Assembly: GCA_033816765.1 (NCBI GenBank)
Contig: CM066289.1
Location: forward strand, 4,216,001-4,280,000
Length of the DNA stretch: 64,000 nt
Direction of reading: 5' to 3'
Source: Nothopassalora personata
Lineage: Eukaryota; Ascomycota; Dothideomycetes; Mycosphaerellales; Mycosphaerellaceae
Position numbers and translations under genes: made by a program. Below the pieces are notes generated by a model that had not been told where the DNA came from, did not search any database, and worked only from the letters and a program-made list of their open reading frames with translations. This document shows positions 1 through 8,256 of this stretch, in pieces; the stretch's first letter is position 1, and each line of letters begins with the position of its first letter.

Positions 1-634
1 ATAAGTTAAGAAGATAAGCTTAATTAGGTTTAGTCTCGGGCCGAGGAGAGATAAGGGAGAGTAAAGCTAAATAAAGGGCACTAGTATATAGTGCTAAGGT
101 AGAGGTTAGGTTACGGTGTATTCTAAGCAGTAATATTAAACAGTAAGTTAAACGTATCGAAACTATAAGAGATTCTTAGCGTTCCTAAATATAAAGGACA
201 TTCGTAGATCTCGGTAATTAGTCTAATCGTTCTAAGTATAAGTAGTGTTGAGAATATGCAGGTCATCGGGTCAAAGAGGTTGGGGTCTACCGGACCCCAA
301 CATGTGGTTGCCCCGCAACAGGATTACGTGGCTGGGTGACGTGGCTGGATCAGGGGTATAAGACTCATCCGAACAGATGAGTCTGCCTCTTATCCTTTAC
401 ATCTACATCCGCGATACTTGTTCATAGAGACACGCTATCCCATTGGGTCCTTCTTCATCCTAAGGCAAGATTCCATCTTCCAGTGGCTGCGCAACTCGTA
501 CCTGTTCAAGAAGTAGCCTAATTAGTCTAAGTATAAGTAGTCTAATTGCCCTAAGTCTAAGCGCTTAGGTAGGATAAGTTACGTACTCGTCTTGTTATTA
601 TAATTCTAGGGTCTATAGGAATTATTCCGTAATA
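1..634 (-). repeat. 3' LTR of RIP-degraded Gypsy A (left end outside window)
   Basis: The reverse complement matches the LTRs at 30826-31229 and 63556-63959 and ends, on the plus strand, in CCGTAATA, the RIPed form of CCGTAACA. Because A lies on the minus strand this is its 3' LTR; its outer end is cut off by the window start. It is interrupted by an un-mutated insert at 246-511. The body is poor in CA and TG, as expected after RIP. Confidence 0.85.
246..511 (+). repeat. Un-RIPed solo LTR, probably Copia type
   Basis: A 266-bp block with normal CA/TG content interrupts the RIPed LTR. It starts TGTTGAGA and is flanked by direct AGTAG copies (241-245 and 512-516); removing it restores the LTR sequence seen elsewhere. 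It contains TATAA at 357-361 and two perfect 9-bp hairpins (279-301 and 361-384). No coding sequence is present, so a solo LTR is the simplest reading. The 3' terminus reads TTCAAGA rather than a clean CA end, so the exact boundary, strand and family are uncertain. Confidence 0.6.
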
Positions 635-652
635 CTATCCCCTTTTTAGCCT

Positions 653-669
653 AGCTTCGTCCCGAAGCT
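653..669 (-). other. Conserved hairpin beside the polypurine tract of Gypsy A
   Basis: A perfect 7-bp stem with a 3-nt loop; on the element strand it reads AGCTTCGGGACGAAGCT. The same 17 bases occur at the equivalent place in C (63521-63537) and E (56561-56577), just upstream of the polypurine tract and 3' LTR. It contains no CA or TG, so RIP could not have altered it. Confidence 0.6.
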
Positions 670-707
670 CTATAAGCCGTTATTATTTCTTATAGTAATA
701 GTTAACT

Positions 708-1247
708 ATGTCTTCTTCCTCCTATAAACGCCGTTAACGACTTACTCTAGATACTAAAATCTCTAGTATTAAAATAGCTCTATACACGAATTGTTAGAAG
801 TCTCGATCCTCGGGCGCGGTAGTAAAGTATATCGTAGGTTCTCGGTCTAGGAAGTGTTCGGCCTATATTCGAAAAGGCTATAAGAATTACAACGTATATC
901 TTTCTCGTCCGGAGTAGGAACGTCTTTACGATTCGCGCGATAAGCTTAAGCTAGAGCTTAAGAGGATTAAAGAGGAGGAGGTACGGCTAAAGATACGTAA
1001 GATCCGTCTTCGGAAATAGCTACGCTTAGCTAAGCGTCGCACTAACGACGCTGTCGCTAAGGAGTTAGAGGAGCTTAAGGAAGAAGAGGCACGCGAGGAG
1101 CTAGCGCCCCTTAAGTAGGCGTCGGGGGTAGAGGTGTCGCCTTCGCTAGTTTCTTTCTCGGATATCCTAGAGATGCCTGTAAATAACTAGGCGGCGCTCT
1201 CTAGAGCGGAGCCTTAGGGCGAGTTTCTAGGGGTAGAGACTCATTAG
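708..1247 (+). pseudogene. RIP-degraded antisense gene of Gypsy A (cysteine-rich, coiled-coil protein)
   Basis: A 180-codon frame runs antisense to the element from ATG at 708 to TAG at 1245-1247. The internal stops are all TAA or TAG of the kind RIP makes from CAA, CAG or TGG. The translation aligns along most of its length with the intact antisense protein of E (55901-56518): the segment SRKCSAYIRKG matches SSKCSECVRHN, followed by a charged helix (LKLELKRIKEEE) and a shared ILEMP near the C terminus. The copy in C (62943-63482) has exactly the same 540-bp length. I infer a genuine gene carried by this Gypsy clade and inactivated with it. The molecular role is unknown; the paired cysteines suggest metal or nucleic-acid binding. 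Confidence 0.75.
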
Positions 1248-1285
1248 GGTACTTATTCGTAAGTTGTGTCCCTATTCTTATTAAT

Positions 1286-1360
1286 CGGCTAGGTAGCTTA
1301 GTAGTAGAGCGTAGGCTATCTATACTCTTAAGGTCGTAGGTTCGATTCCTACTCTAGCTA
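1286..1360 (+). ncRNA. tRNA-like sequence inside Gypsy A
   Basis: Seventy-five nucleotides with a TAGCTTAGTAG block (A-box-like after RIP), a perfect B box GGTTCGATTCC, a 5-bp T stem and a 4-bp D stem. In the sister copy in C (62830-62904) the 7-bp acceptor stem pairs fully with one G-U. The anticodon arm is not normal: only about 4 bp pair around an 11-nt loop, so an anticodon (CTT or CTA could be read) cannot be assigned. It lies on the same strand as, and downstream of, the antisense gene. It is probably a tRNA-derived Pol III unit rather than a working tRNA. Confidence 0.55.
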
Positions 1361-1407
1361 CTTTCTAGTAGATTAGTCTCTAGCGCGGGGGTTAGTCTAC
1401 TAGACCG

Positions 1408-1413
1408 TTTTTT
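1408..1413 (+). terminator. Possible Pol III terminator (T6)
   Basis: A run of six T lies about 48 nt downstream of the tRNA-like sequence. The copy in C has a T5 run at the matching position (as AAAAA near 62777). T-runs of this length stop RNA polymerase III; the assignment depends on the tRNA-like unit being transcribed. Confidence 0.35.
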
Positions 1414-1610
1414 ATACTCCTAGAGCCTTTACTAACAGTTTCGTAGGTTTTGTTTTAGTTCCTAGGTATTTTCTAATTCGTCGTATTCTTTCTACTTAAT
1501 AAGGTATTGCTAACCTTTCTTATCTAGAATCTTTTCGACTTTAAATTCGTTTTCTACTTCCGGCTCGAAATGGAAGCTTTCCTAGTAGGGTGTTTCGGCG
1601 TCTACGGGTT

Positions 1611-2369
1611 TGATTGATTATTCCATTAACGTGCTATTTGAGTCAAAGACTATGCAACACGGGTCTCGAGAACGAGACCAAAATTTGAGAGAAGGAGAAA
1701 AGCCCCGTCGTACCCCGGACGTAAAAACTCCTTAAAAGATGCGAGCAACGCTCGCTATTCGAACCGTAAATCGAATATATTGCGGCGTAGTACGCGCGTA
1801 CCCGGTAGTCGTGTCTTGTCGAGAATTGCGGTTTGTCGCCTTGCCCCGGGCGAGACAAGTTTTGCGCCCGTGTCTCGTTCTTGTTTTAAAAAGCCAAGCC
1901 GGCCGTACCCGTACGCACCGAGCAAAATCCCAAGAAACACCCGTTGCCTCTGTTTCAATCCAGTCGCGTTCTCCGGTCTCGAGTGTAGCTCCTCGGTCGC
2001 AGTGGCCTCGCTGTCGTCCCCCCCTCGGCCTCTCTTGGTTCCAGCCGTGCAGTATACGTGGTTTGCGCCCCTAAACGCCTCTCTTGGTTCCAGCCGGCAG
2101 TTTACGTGGTTTGCCGGGACGACAGGTAGACAGCGCCTTCGTTGTTCGAGCGACGTGTACGCTATGTACGTCGCTTTCCCTTCTCGCAGTTCCGGAGTTC
2201 TTGTTTGTAGATTTTGAGCGTATCTCGTTCGTTCGGTTCGTCCGACCTGTCTTTTCTTGTTTCGAGTCGAGTAGGCTTGTATTTTTCGAGAGAGAGAGTC
2301 TTAGTTTCTCTTCGTCGTAACGAAGATACTTACGTCGTCCGCCGCGTGAAGGCGCTCTCTATAGGACGA
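1611..2369. mobile_element. Un-RIPed 759-bp insertion with 15-bp target duplication (SINE/LINE-like?)
   Basis: Normal CA/TG content contrasts sharply with the RIPed pol on both sides. The 15 bases CGGCGTCTACGGGTT occur at 1596-1610 and again at 2370-2384, and the uninterrupted copy in C (near 62580) has a single version. A long target duplication without terminal repeats is typical of non-LTR retrotransposition. Read on the minus strand the element would end in an AATCAATCAAA tail, compatible with a simple-repeat tail. There is a partial B-box-like GGTTCGAAT on that strand near 1757. The frames inside (for example 1739-2074 and 1780-2217) match nothing I recognise and are probably chance. Confidence 0.6.
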
Positions 2370-5300
2370 CGGCGTCTACGGGTTCTAACTTAGAGATATA
2401 GAAGACTAGGTGGATTTTTGCGTCTAGTGGTAGTTGTAGGCGGTAGTTAACTAGTCCTATAACTTTGTCGATAAAAAATAGTCCGACCTTAATGTAATCT
2501 AGTTTCTTAGTCTATCTTCTTATTCTTAAGTTTTTTATAAGGAGATAGACCTTATCTCCCTCTTTTAGTAGAGGTACTATTTTTCTCGTGTCCTGCCGTT
2601 GTTAAGACAATTTTTATTATGTATCTTCGATCGCCTTACGTGTTTCTTTATGCACTTCCTTAAGAGTATCCGTCGTTACGATTGCTCTTTCGGCTTATAG
2701 GTAAGATCTAGGTATTCTAAATAGGTTAGGATCTTTACTAAAGTTCGTATAGAATAGTGTCGTTAAAGGTATCTCCGATTTGTAGTTATTTAGTGCAATC
2801 TACGCTATTGGCAGTAATAAAACCTAGTTGTCTTATGTATAATTGATGTAGTGTCGTAGGTATTGTTCTAGCGTTTAATTTATCCTTTTGGTTTGTCCGT
2901 CTATTTCCGGATAATATGCTATTAATAGCTTATGTTTGATTCCGATCGTTCCTATAAGCGTCTTCTAGTAATTTAATGTAAATAGCTTATCTCTATTCGT
3001 TATAAACGCTTAGGGGAATCCGTAGTATCGGATAAGTCTATCTAGTACGAGGTATCCGAGCTACTCTACATTATACGTTTCCGATGTAGGAATAAAGTAT
3101 GCGTATTTCGTAAGTCTATTAACTATAACTAGTATTATGTCGTATAGTTGTTTCGTAATTTAATCTCTTAACGGTAGGAGTTTCGTAATAAAGTCTATTA
3201 TAACTTCGTCCTATGGTTTTGTTAGTAGTGTCCTAAACTGTAGGTAACCGTATTTCGTATGTCTCGTAGCCTTGTTTCGTTAGTAGTGTACGTATTGTTT
3301 AATGTAGCGTAACATCTTAAGTCTTATCTATAGAAATAAGAAACTGCGTTGTATTAGGTCTATTGTCTTTAAAGTTCTAGGGTGTCTATAAGTTAGTCCG
3401 TCGTAATGTTGTCGTATATATTCTTCTTCTCGATCCTTAGGTACTTAGTATTTTCCTTACGATATAGGAAATTGTTCGTCCCTATCGCCTAATATCCGTA
3501 CGATATTATTGAATTCTCTTATGTTAGCACTAAGACTTCCGTCGGGGTTCGTTTTTAGTACTTTATGTTATACTAGTTCTTTTCCTTCTATGTAGTTGCT
3601 TCTTCGGCTTAGCGCGTCGGCGCGGCTATTCTCTCGTCCTAGAGTATATTTAATTTCGAACTTATACTATCCTAGCAGCTCCGACTAGCGGGCTTGCCTT
3701 CGGGTAAGTTCCTTCGTTGTCGTAAAGTACGTAAGATTCTTATAGTTAGAAAGAATCGTTAACTTCGGTAGGCCCTCGATATATACTCTCTAATATTGTA
3801 TAGTAGTAACAATAGCTAGAAGCTCTTTATTATAGATGTCGTAGTTCTATTCCGCTATAGTCATTTTCCGGGAGTAATAGGCTACTAGGTGTCTCTACCT
3901 ATCGTGTGTCTATATTAGACATGCGCCTATTGCTATATTAGACGTATCGGTCTCGATGTAGACTTCCTTACTACTATCGAATAATCGAAGCGTAGGGGCT
4001 AAAGCGCATTATTCCTTAAGTTTCTTAAACGCTTTAATCTGTTCTTTTCCCTATTTCTAGGTAACGTCTTTTCTCGTAAGTATCGTTATTAGTACTACTG
4101 TCTTTACGTAGTCCTTAATGAATTTCCGGTTATAGTTCGCTAGTCTAAGGAATGATTGTACATCCTTAACTGTCTTTAGTTCTAGCTATTCTCTAATTAA
4201 CTATGTCTTCGTAGGGTCGATCGTTATCCCTATAGTGCTAATAATAAAGCCTAAGAATTTAACTTCTTTCTTATAGAATTCGCATTTTTCGGGTACCGTC
4301 TTAAATCCTAATTACGTAAGTCGTTCGAAGACGTCCTAGACTTGTCTTATATGCTCCTATAGGGATCCTTTCGTGTAGACTAGTATGTCGTCTATATAGG
4401 CGATAACGTATACGTCGAGTAGGTCTCTAAGTGTTTTATTAACAAGGTCCTAGTAGGATACGGGTGCGTTAGTTAATTCTATTAGCATAACTAAGAATTC
4501 GTAGAGTCCGTATCTTATTCTAAAAGCGGTTTTCTATTCTTCTCCTTCTACTATTCGTATAGTATAGAAGGCATCTCGTAGGTTAATCTTCGTGTACTAG
4601 TCCGATCCGGTTAATCTATCTTATGCTTCTTCGATGTTAGGTAGCGGGTATCGGTTCTTAATCGTAATCTCGTTTAACTTCCTATAGTCTTATACGAGTC
4701 GCAACTTCCCGTTTGCTTTTAGAACGAACATGTATAGAGTTCCTATACTTAAGGTAGATCTTCTTATCTATCCTTTAGCTAGCTTCTCCTTTAGCTATTC
4801 TCGTAGGGTCTGTAGCTCTTTCTTAGACATTTAATATAGGGGTCCCTATAGAGGCTCTTTCCCTAGCTAAATGTTAATCTTATAATCCTATAGGCGGTGC
4901 TTAGGTAAGGCATCCTTACCTCTTTCCTCTTTAAAGAGTCGCGACTACTTACGATACTCCTTAGGAATGCTTAACTCTAAGATGTTAGTATTCTTCGATA
5001 GTGCGTTACTTCTATTACTTCTAGTAACTTCGTAACCCGGCGGCCCTACGCTAGTGTCTATCCCGGTCGAAGGTAGTTCTTCTATCCTTCTAGTCGGCGT
5101 AAGCTCGAATGCGTTAAGCTGTTTCCTTACCTTATCTACTATCGTCCGCTATCGATACGTAGGCTAAATGTCGATAACGCAGTCGCATTCCCTAAATGTA
5201 AGTACTCCTCTTCTCTAGTCGATTACTAGATTGTACTTTCTTAACTAAGGTATACCTAATACTATGTTATAACTAGCTATATTAGTAACATCTAAGGTAA

Positions 5301-5788
5301 TATTCTCGTAGTGCTATTAGATAGCTAGTGGCAATAGTATCGTCTCCTATTCTACGCTAGGTAAGGATAATCCGTTTACCGCGATTAACTCGTAACCCTA
5401 TTTCTTCTTTAGGGTAGCGAACCCGTTTCTTCTTACAAAAGACTCGGAGATAAAATTCCCCGCTACTCCTAAGTCGATTATAACACTAGTCTTATGTCCG
5501 TTAACGATTGCTTATGTCTAGAAAACTATGTTTAATGTCGATGCGTAAGCCTAAGTGTTACATAACTCCCTTTAGTCGCTTATTCCTAGGGAGCTAATCC
5601 TTTTCCCAAATAGTAGGTAGTTCGCTATACTTCGTGCCTAGAGGCTTCGGCTAGAACCTATAGCCCGTTGCCCTATATCTACACTTATAGTTTATTACGT
5701 TCCTAGATCTTCTACGATTCTAAGTAGAGAGCCCGTATATGCTATACTACTGTTCGTAGTTCGTTTAAGACGAAAGTTCCTACCGGTA

Positions 5789-5994
5789 TGTCACGGCCGC
5801 TCCGCAAGTGAAGGATTTGGGATGGATCACGTGACCTCAGAGCACGTGACCAGGATGACTCAGCCCGGCCCGAAGCCGACCCGCGACACCTCGGCCCTTA
5901 AGTATAGGCCTCGACCTTAGAACCTACTTCTCTCTTTAGCTATCGACTTTGTTAATACTACACCCCTGCACTCTCGCACTGTAGCCTCGTGACA
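5789..5994 (+). repeat. 5' LTR of element 1 with promoter
   Basis: The LTR starts TGTCACG and ends CGTGACA, perfect terminal inverted repeats. A TATA-like AAGTATAGG lies near 5900-5908. About 30 nt below it, at 5938-5946, is AGCTATCGA, the probable start region of the transcript and the partner of the primer-binding site just inside the LTR. The LTR also holds two CACGTGAC boxes (5828-5855 region) that could serve as bHLH-type activator sites; that role is inference. Confidence 0.9.
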
Positions 5995-5996
5995 CT

Positions 5997-6005
5997 TCGA
6001 TAGCT
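5997..6005 (+). other. Self-priming primer-binding site of element 1
   Basis: TCGATAGCT begins three bases after the LTR and is the exact reverse complement of AGCTATCGA at 5938-5946 in the same LTR, close to the expected mRNA 5' end. In Tf1-like Gypsy elements the mRNA 5' end folds back to prime reverse transcription. Elements 2 and E show the same arrangement. Confidence 0.6.
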
Positions 6006-6153
6006 CGCCAACAAGGACGCTGCCACATTCAGCGCCGCTCAGCTCAAAAATCGCGACATCGCGACTCCTCGAAATCCCCGACTCGCACTAGCGCAAAGAT
6101 AGCGCAGTGCTCTCTCTTTCCCCGAGTCGCCAGAAAGGCGCACGTCGGCCAGC

Positions 6154-8226
6154 ATGGCCAGACTAAATCAACCTGGCGGCGGCGCCGATACTCAACGTGT
6201 CGAGCGCCGTTCGCGACTGACTCGAAACTCAGAACTCTTCACGCGATCCGATCAGCACACCCAGTCCGATGACTCCGTTGCGATAGATCCCTACACCAAA
6301 TACGCCGAACAGGAACGAGCGATTCTCGATGAACTTCCCGAGGATGAGGAGGAAGAGGCATCACAAATCCCAGACACATTCAACCTCGCAGCATTGATAC
6401 ACGAGAGTGATGTTGATAGCCACATGAACGACGACGGCACGAAGGATACCTCACGAAAGGACTTTGCCGTTGATTGGACAGACACACAAGGTCGCTCGGG
6501 CACCTACCGCATCCCACTCGAACAGCTGCAGTCACTCGATGCGACCCAGCTTCACGAACACGTCAAGAGCCAACCACAAGCCATCTCGTACGCACTTCGT
6601 AAGCTCGAGGCCGATCACCGCCAAGCCATCCTGGATGGGGCGGCGCTGTTCGATGCCAATGAGCTGAACAAGAAGAAGTTCGAGGAGGTCTTCACAGAAC
6701 TTCAGCACACTGCGAAATCTGAACACGAGTTGAGGCAGGAAGCCGACACCTGGTATAACAACACTAAGGCTGCTGAGAAAGAGGTCGACGCGCTTAAGGA
6801 CAAAGTCAAGGAACTAGACTCTCTAGTTCCTGACGACACCGCACCTACCGCTACCGATATAGCAGGTCTTCAACAAACCATTCAGAAACTCAAGCAGGAC
6901 CTTGAGGACGCCAAGCGCGGTCGTCCTGCTGAGAAGCCCAAGGAACGCTCCGCCCGTGAACTCTCTTTGTCTCGACGTCGCCGCGGCGACAAGCCTGCCG
7001 ACAATCCTGAGAAGCCTACTGAGGAGGCTGAAAAGGAGTCTGCACCTAGCAAGGAGCGCAAGGAGCGCAGCAATCCTTACGACTCCGACTCATCCGATTC
7101 ATCTTCCTCCGACTCCGACTCCGACTCAGAATCCGACTACGACGCACGCCCTCAGCGCAAGAGCAAGAGCAAGGGCAAGAGCAAGAAGAAGGGTGAAGAC
7201 GAGGACTTCGAAGTCATTCCCCTCGACTCAGTCGATGTCGTGCGTTACGATCCCACCATGACAGAAGACTTCAAGACAAATAGCCGTGTCGACATGCCTA
7301 AGCCCAAGTTCTCAGGAGAAAACTACGGCAAGGACTCACCAAGCCTGGATGAATGGACAATCCAGGTGGGTAACAAGTTCTCTGTATCCGTCTTCAAGGA
7401 CGTTCCGTCCGCCTTGCGCTTCCTGCAGGAGTGCACCACTGGTCTAGCACAGCAGATGTTGCGAAACCACATCCCTCAGAAGATCGTCTTCGGCAGACAG
7501 ACCACTAGCAAGCAGTTCACGTCTGTACGCAAAGCACTCAAATTCCTCAACAAGAACTTCGGCGACTACGACCCAGAAGGAACGGCTCGCAACAACATGG
7601 ACGCACTCAAGATGAACGACTCAGACAAGTTCTCCGTATTCTACGCGAAGTATCAGAAGGAGCGCGCGCGCCTACCACCTGCTACGAGCCGTAAGCAAGA
7701 GGCACAGGAACTCAAGAAGAAGCTTAGCTTCAAATACCGCAACCGCCTGGTAGGACTGCCAGAGTTTAAGACCGCCGAGAGTCTGGCGGCACAGTGCTAC
7801 CGACTGGAGAGTGAGATGGCTCAGCTTGATATCGACCTGCCACGAAAGGTCAACGACAACAAGGACAACAAGAAGCCACCTGGCAAGCCCTCGGGCGCCG
7901 CACCAGGTGCAACTCCGCCAACTGTCGGCCAGGTGACACCGCCAGCAATCCCTGCTGATGTGAATGCACCACTCGGTCGCTCCCCACACACCAACCAGGC
8001 GTTGCTTCCATGGAAGGACCGACCTGAGCAATACAAGAACCTCGCACCACTCACTCAGGATCAGCGTACCCAGATCATCGCGAGTGGTGGTTGCCTACGC
8101 TGCCGCGGCACCGGACACGCGTCTGGAGCTGCCGGCTGTCCACTCGACCCGTACGAGCGACCCAAGCGCAAAACTGCTAACAACGGCATGACTGCTGCTG
8201 CAGCACCACCGGCGGAAAACGCCTAG
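6154..8226 (+). CDS. gag: Gag polyprotein of element 1 (690 aa)
   Basis: This structural protein forms the cytoplasmic particle and packages the RNA. It starts at the first good ATG (AGCATGG context) after the LTR. Residues about 180-265 form a charged coiled coil. A basic patch (SLSRRRRGDK) is followed near residue 307 by an acidic serine tract rich in DSDS and then a lysine-serine stretch. The capsid-like domain spans about 375-570. The zinc knuckle is C647, C650, H655, C662, so CX2CX4HX6C, two residues longer than the usual CX2CX4HX4C; the knuckle of element 2 has the same spacing. The gene ends in TAG inside a frameshift signal, and pol follows in the -1 frame. No RIP damage. Confidence 0.92.
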   Translation: MARLNQPGGGADTQRVERRSRLTRNSELFTRSDQHTQSDDSVAIDPYTKYAEQERAILDELPEDEEEEASQIPDTFNLAALIHESDVDSHMNDDGTKDTSRKDFAVDWTDTQGRSGTYRIPLEQLQSLDATQLHEHVKSQPQAISYALRKLEADHRQAILDGAALFDANELNKKKFEEVFTELQHTAKSEHELRQEADTWYNNTKAAEKEVDALKDKVKELDSLVPDDTAPTATDIAGLQQTIQKLKQDLEDAKRGRPAEKPKERSARELSLSRRRRGDKPADNPEKPTEEAEKESAPSKERKERSNPYDSDSSDSSSSDSDSDSESDYDARPQRKSKSKGKSKKKGEDEDFEVIPLDSVDVVRYDPTMTEDFKTNSRVDMPKPKFSGENYGKDSPSLDEWTIQVGNKFSVSVFKDVPSALRFLQECTTGLAQQMLRNHIPQKIVFGRQTTSKQFTSVRKALKFLNKNFGDYDPEGTARNNMDALKMNDSDKFSVFYAKYQKERARLPPATSRKQEAQELKKKLSFKYRNRLVGLPEFKTAESLAAQCYRLESEMAQLDIDLPRKVNDNKDNKKPPGKPSGAAPGATPPTVGQVTPPAIPADVNAPLGRSPHTNQALLPWKDRPEQYKNLAPLTQDQRTQIIASGGCLRCRGTGHASGAAGCPLDPYERPKRKTANNGMTAAAAPPAENA

Positions 8227-8256
8227 GCCATCTTCTGAGCGCAACAGATGATGGTC
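8214..8256 (+). promoter_or_regulatory. Programmed -1 frameshift signal, gag-pol junction of element 1
   Basis: The slip site GGAAAAC occupies 8214-8220 in register G-GAA-AAC. A 5-nt spacer GCCTA (8221-8225) leads to a hairpin: 5' arm GGCCATCTTCTG (8226-8237), loop AGCGCAA (8238-8244), 3' arm CAGATGATGGTC (8245-8256). One T-T mismatch sits at the fifth pair from the loop and there is one G-U pair. Element 2 has the same slip site, spacer length, mismatch position and loop, with five compensatory pair changes. Pol is exactly in the -1 frame and stays open upstream of the gag stop. The slip site is near-canonical rather than perfect XXXYYYZ. Confidence 0.8.

Larger units (their letters stand above)
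1361..5788 (-). pseudogene. RIP-degraded pol of Gypsy A (protease, RT, RNase H, integrase)
   Basis: Read on the minus strand from 5788 downward this is a Ty3/Gypsy pol with stops throughout. The protease region lies near 5440-5480 (a D-x-G-V-A-G-N remnant). The RT active site YIDD survives at 4387-4398. RNase H and tether follow at about 3600-4100. The integrase core lies at about 2860-3330 with a VIIDFITKLL motif. The same order occurs in C (45621-47330 then 61593-62829). The frame is interrupted by the 759-bp insert (1611-2369) and continues beyond element 1 into gag at 12934. Nearly all lesions are TAG/TAA, the RIP pattern. Confidence 0.85.

Noticed and set aside
1286..1360. Functional host tRNA-Lys gene
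   Set aside because: The anticodon arm does not form a 5-bp stem with a 7-nt loop, and the sequence is repeated inside two transposon copies.
1739..2320. Overlapping frames of 78-145 codons in the 759-bp insert
   Set aside because: No recognisable domain, several overlapping alternatives, low-complexity composition; more likely chance openness in unRIPed, GC-rich DNA.
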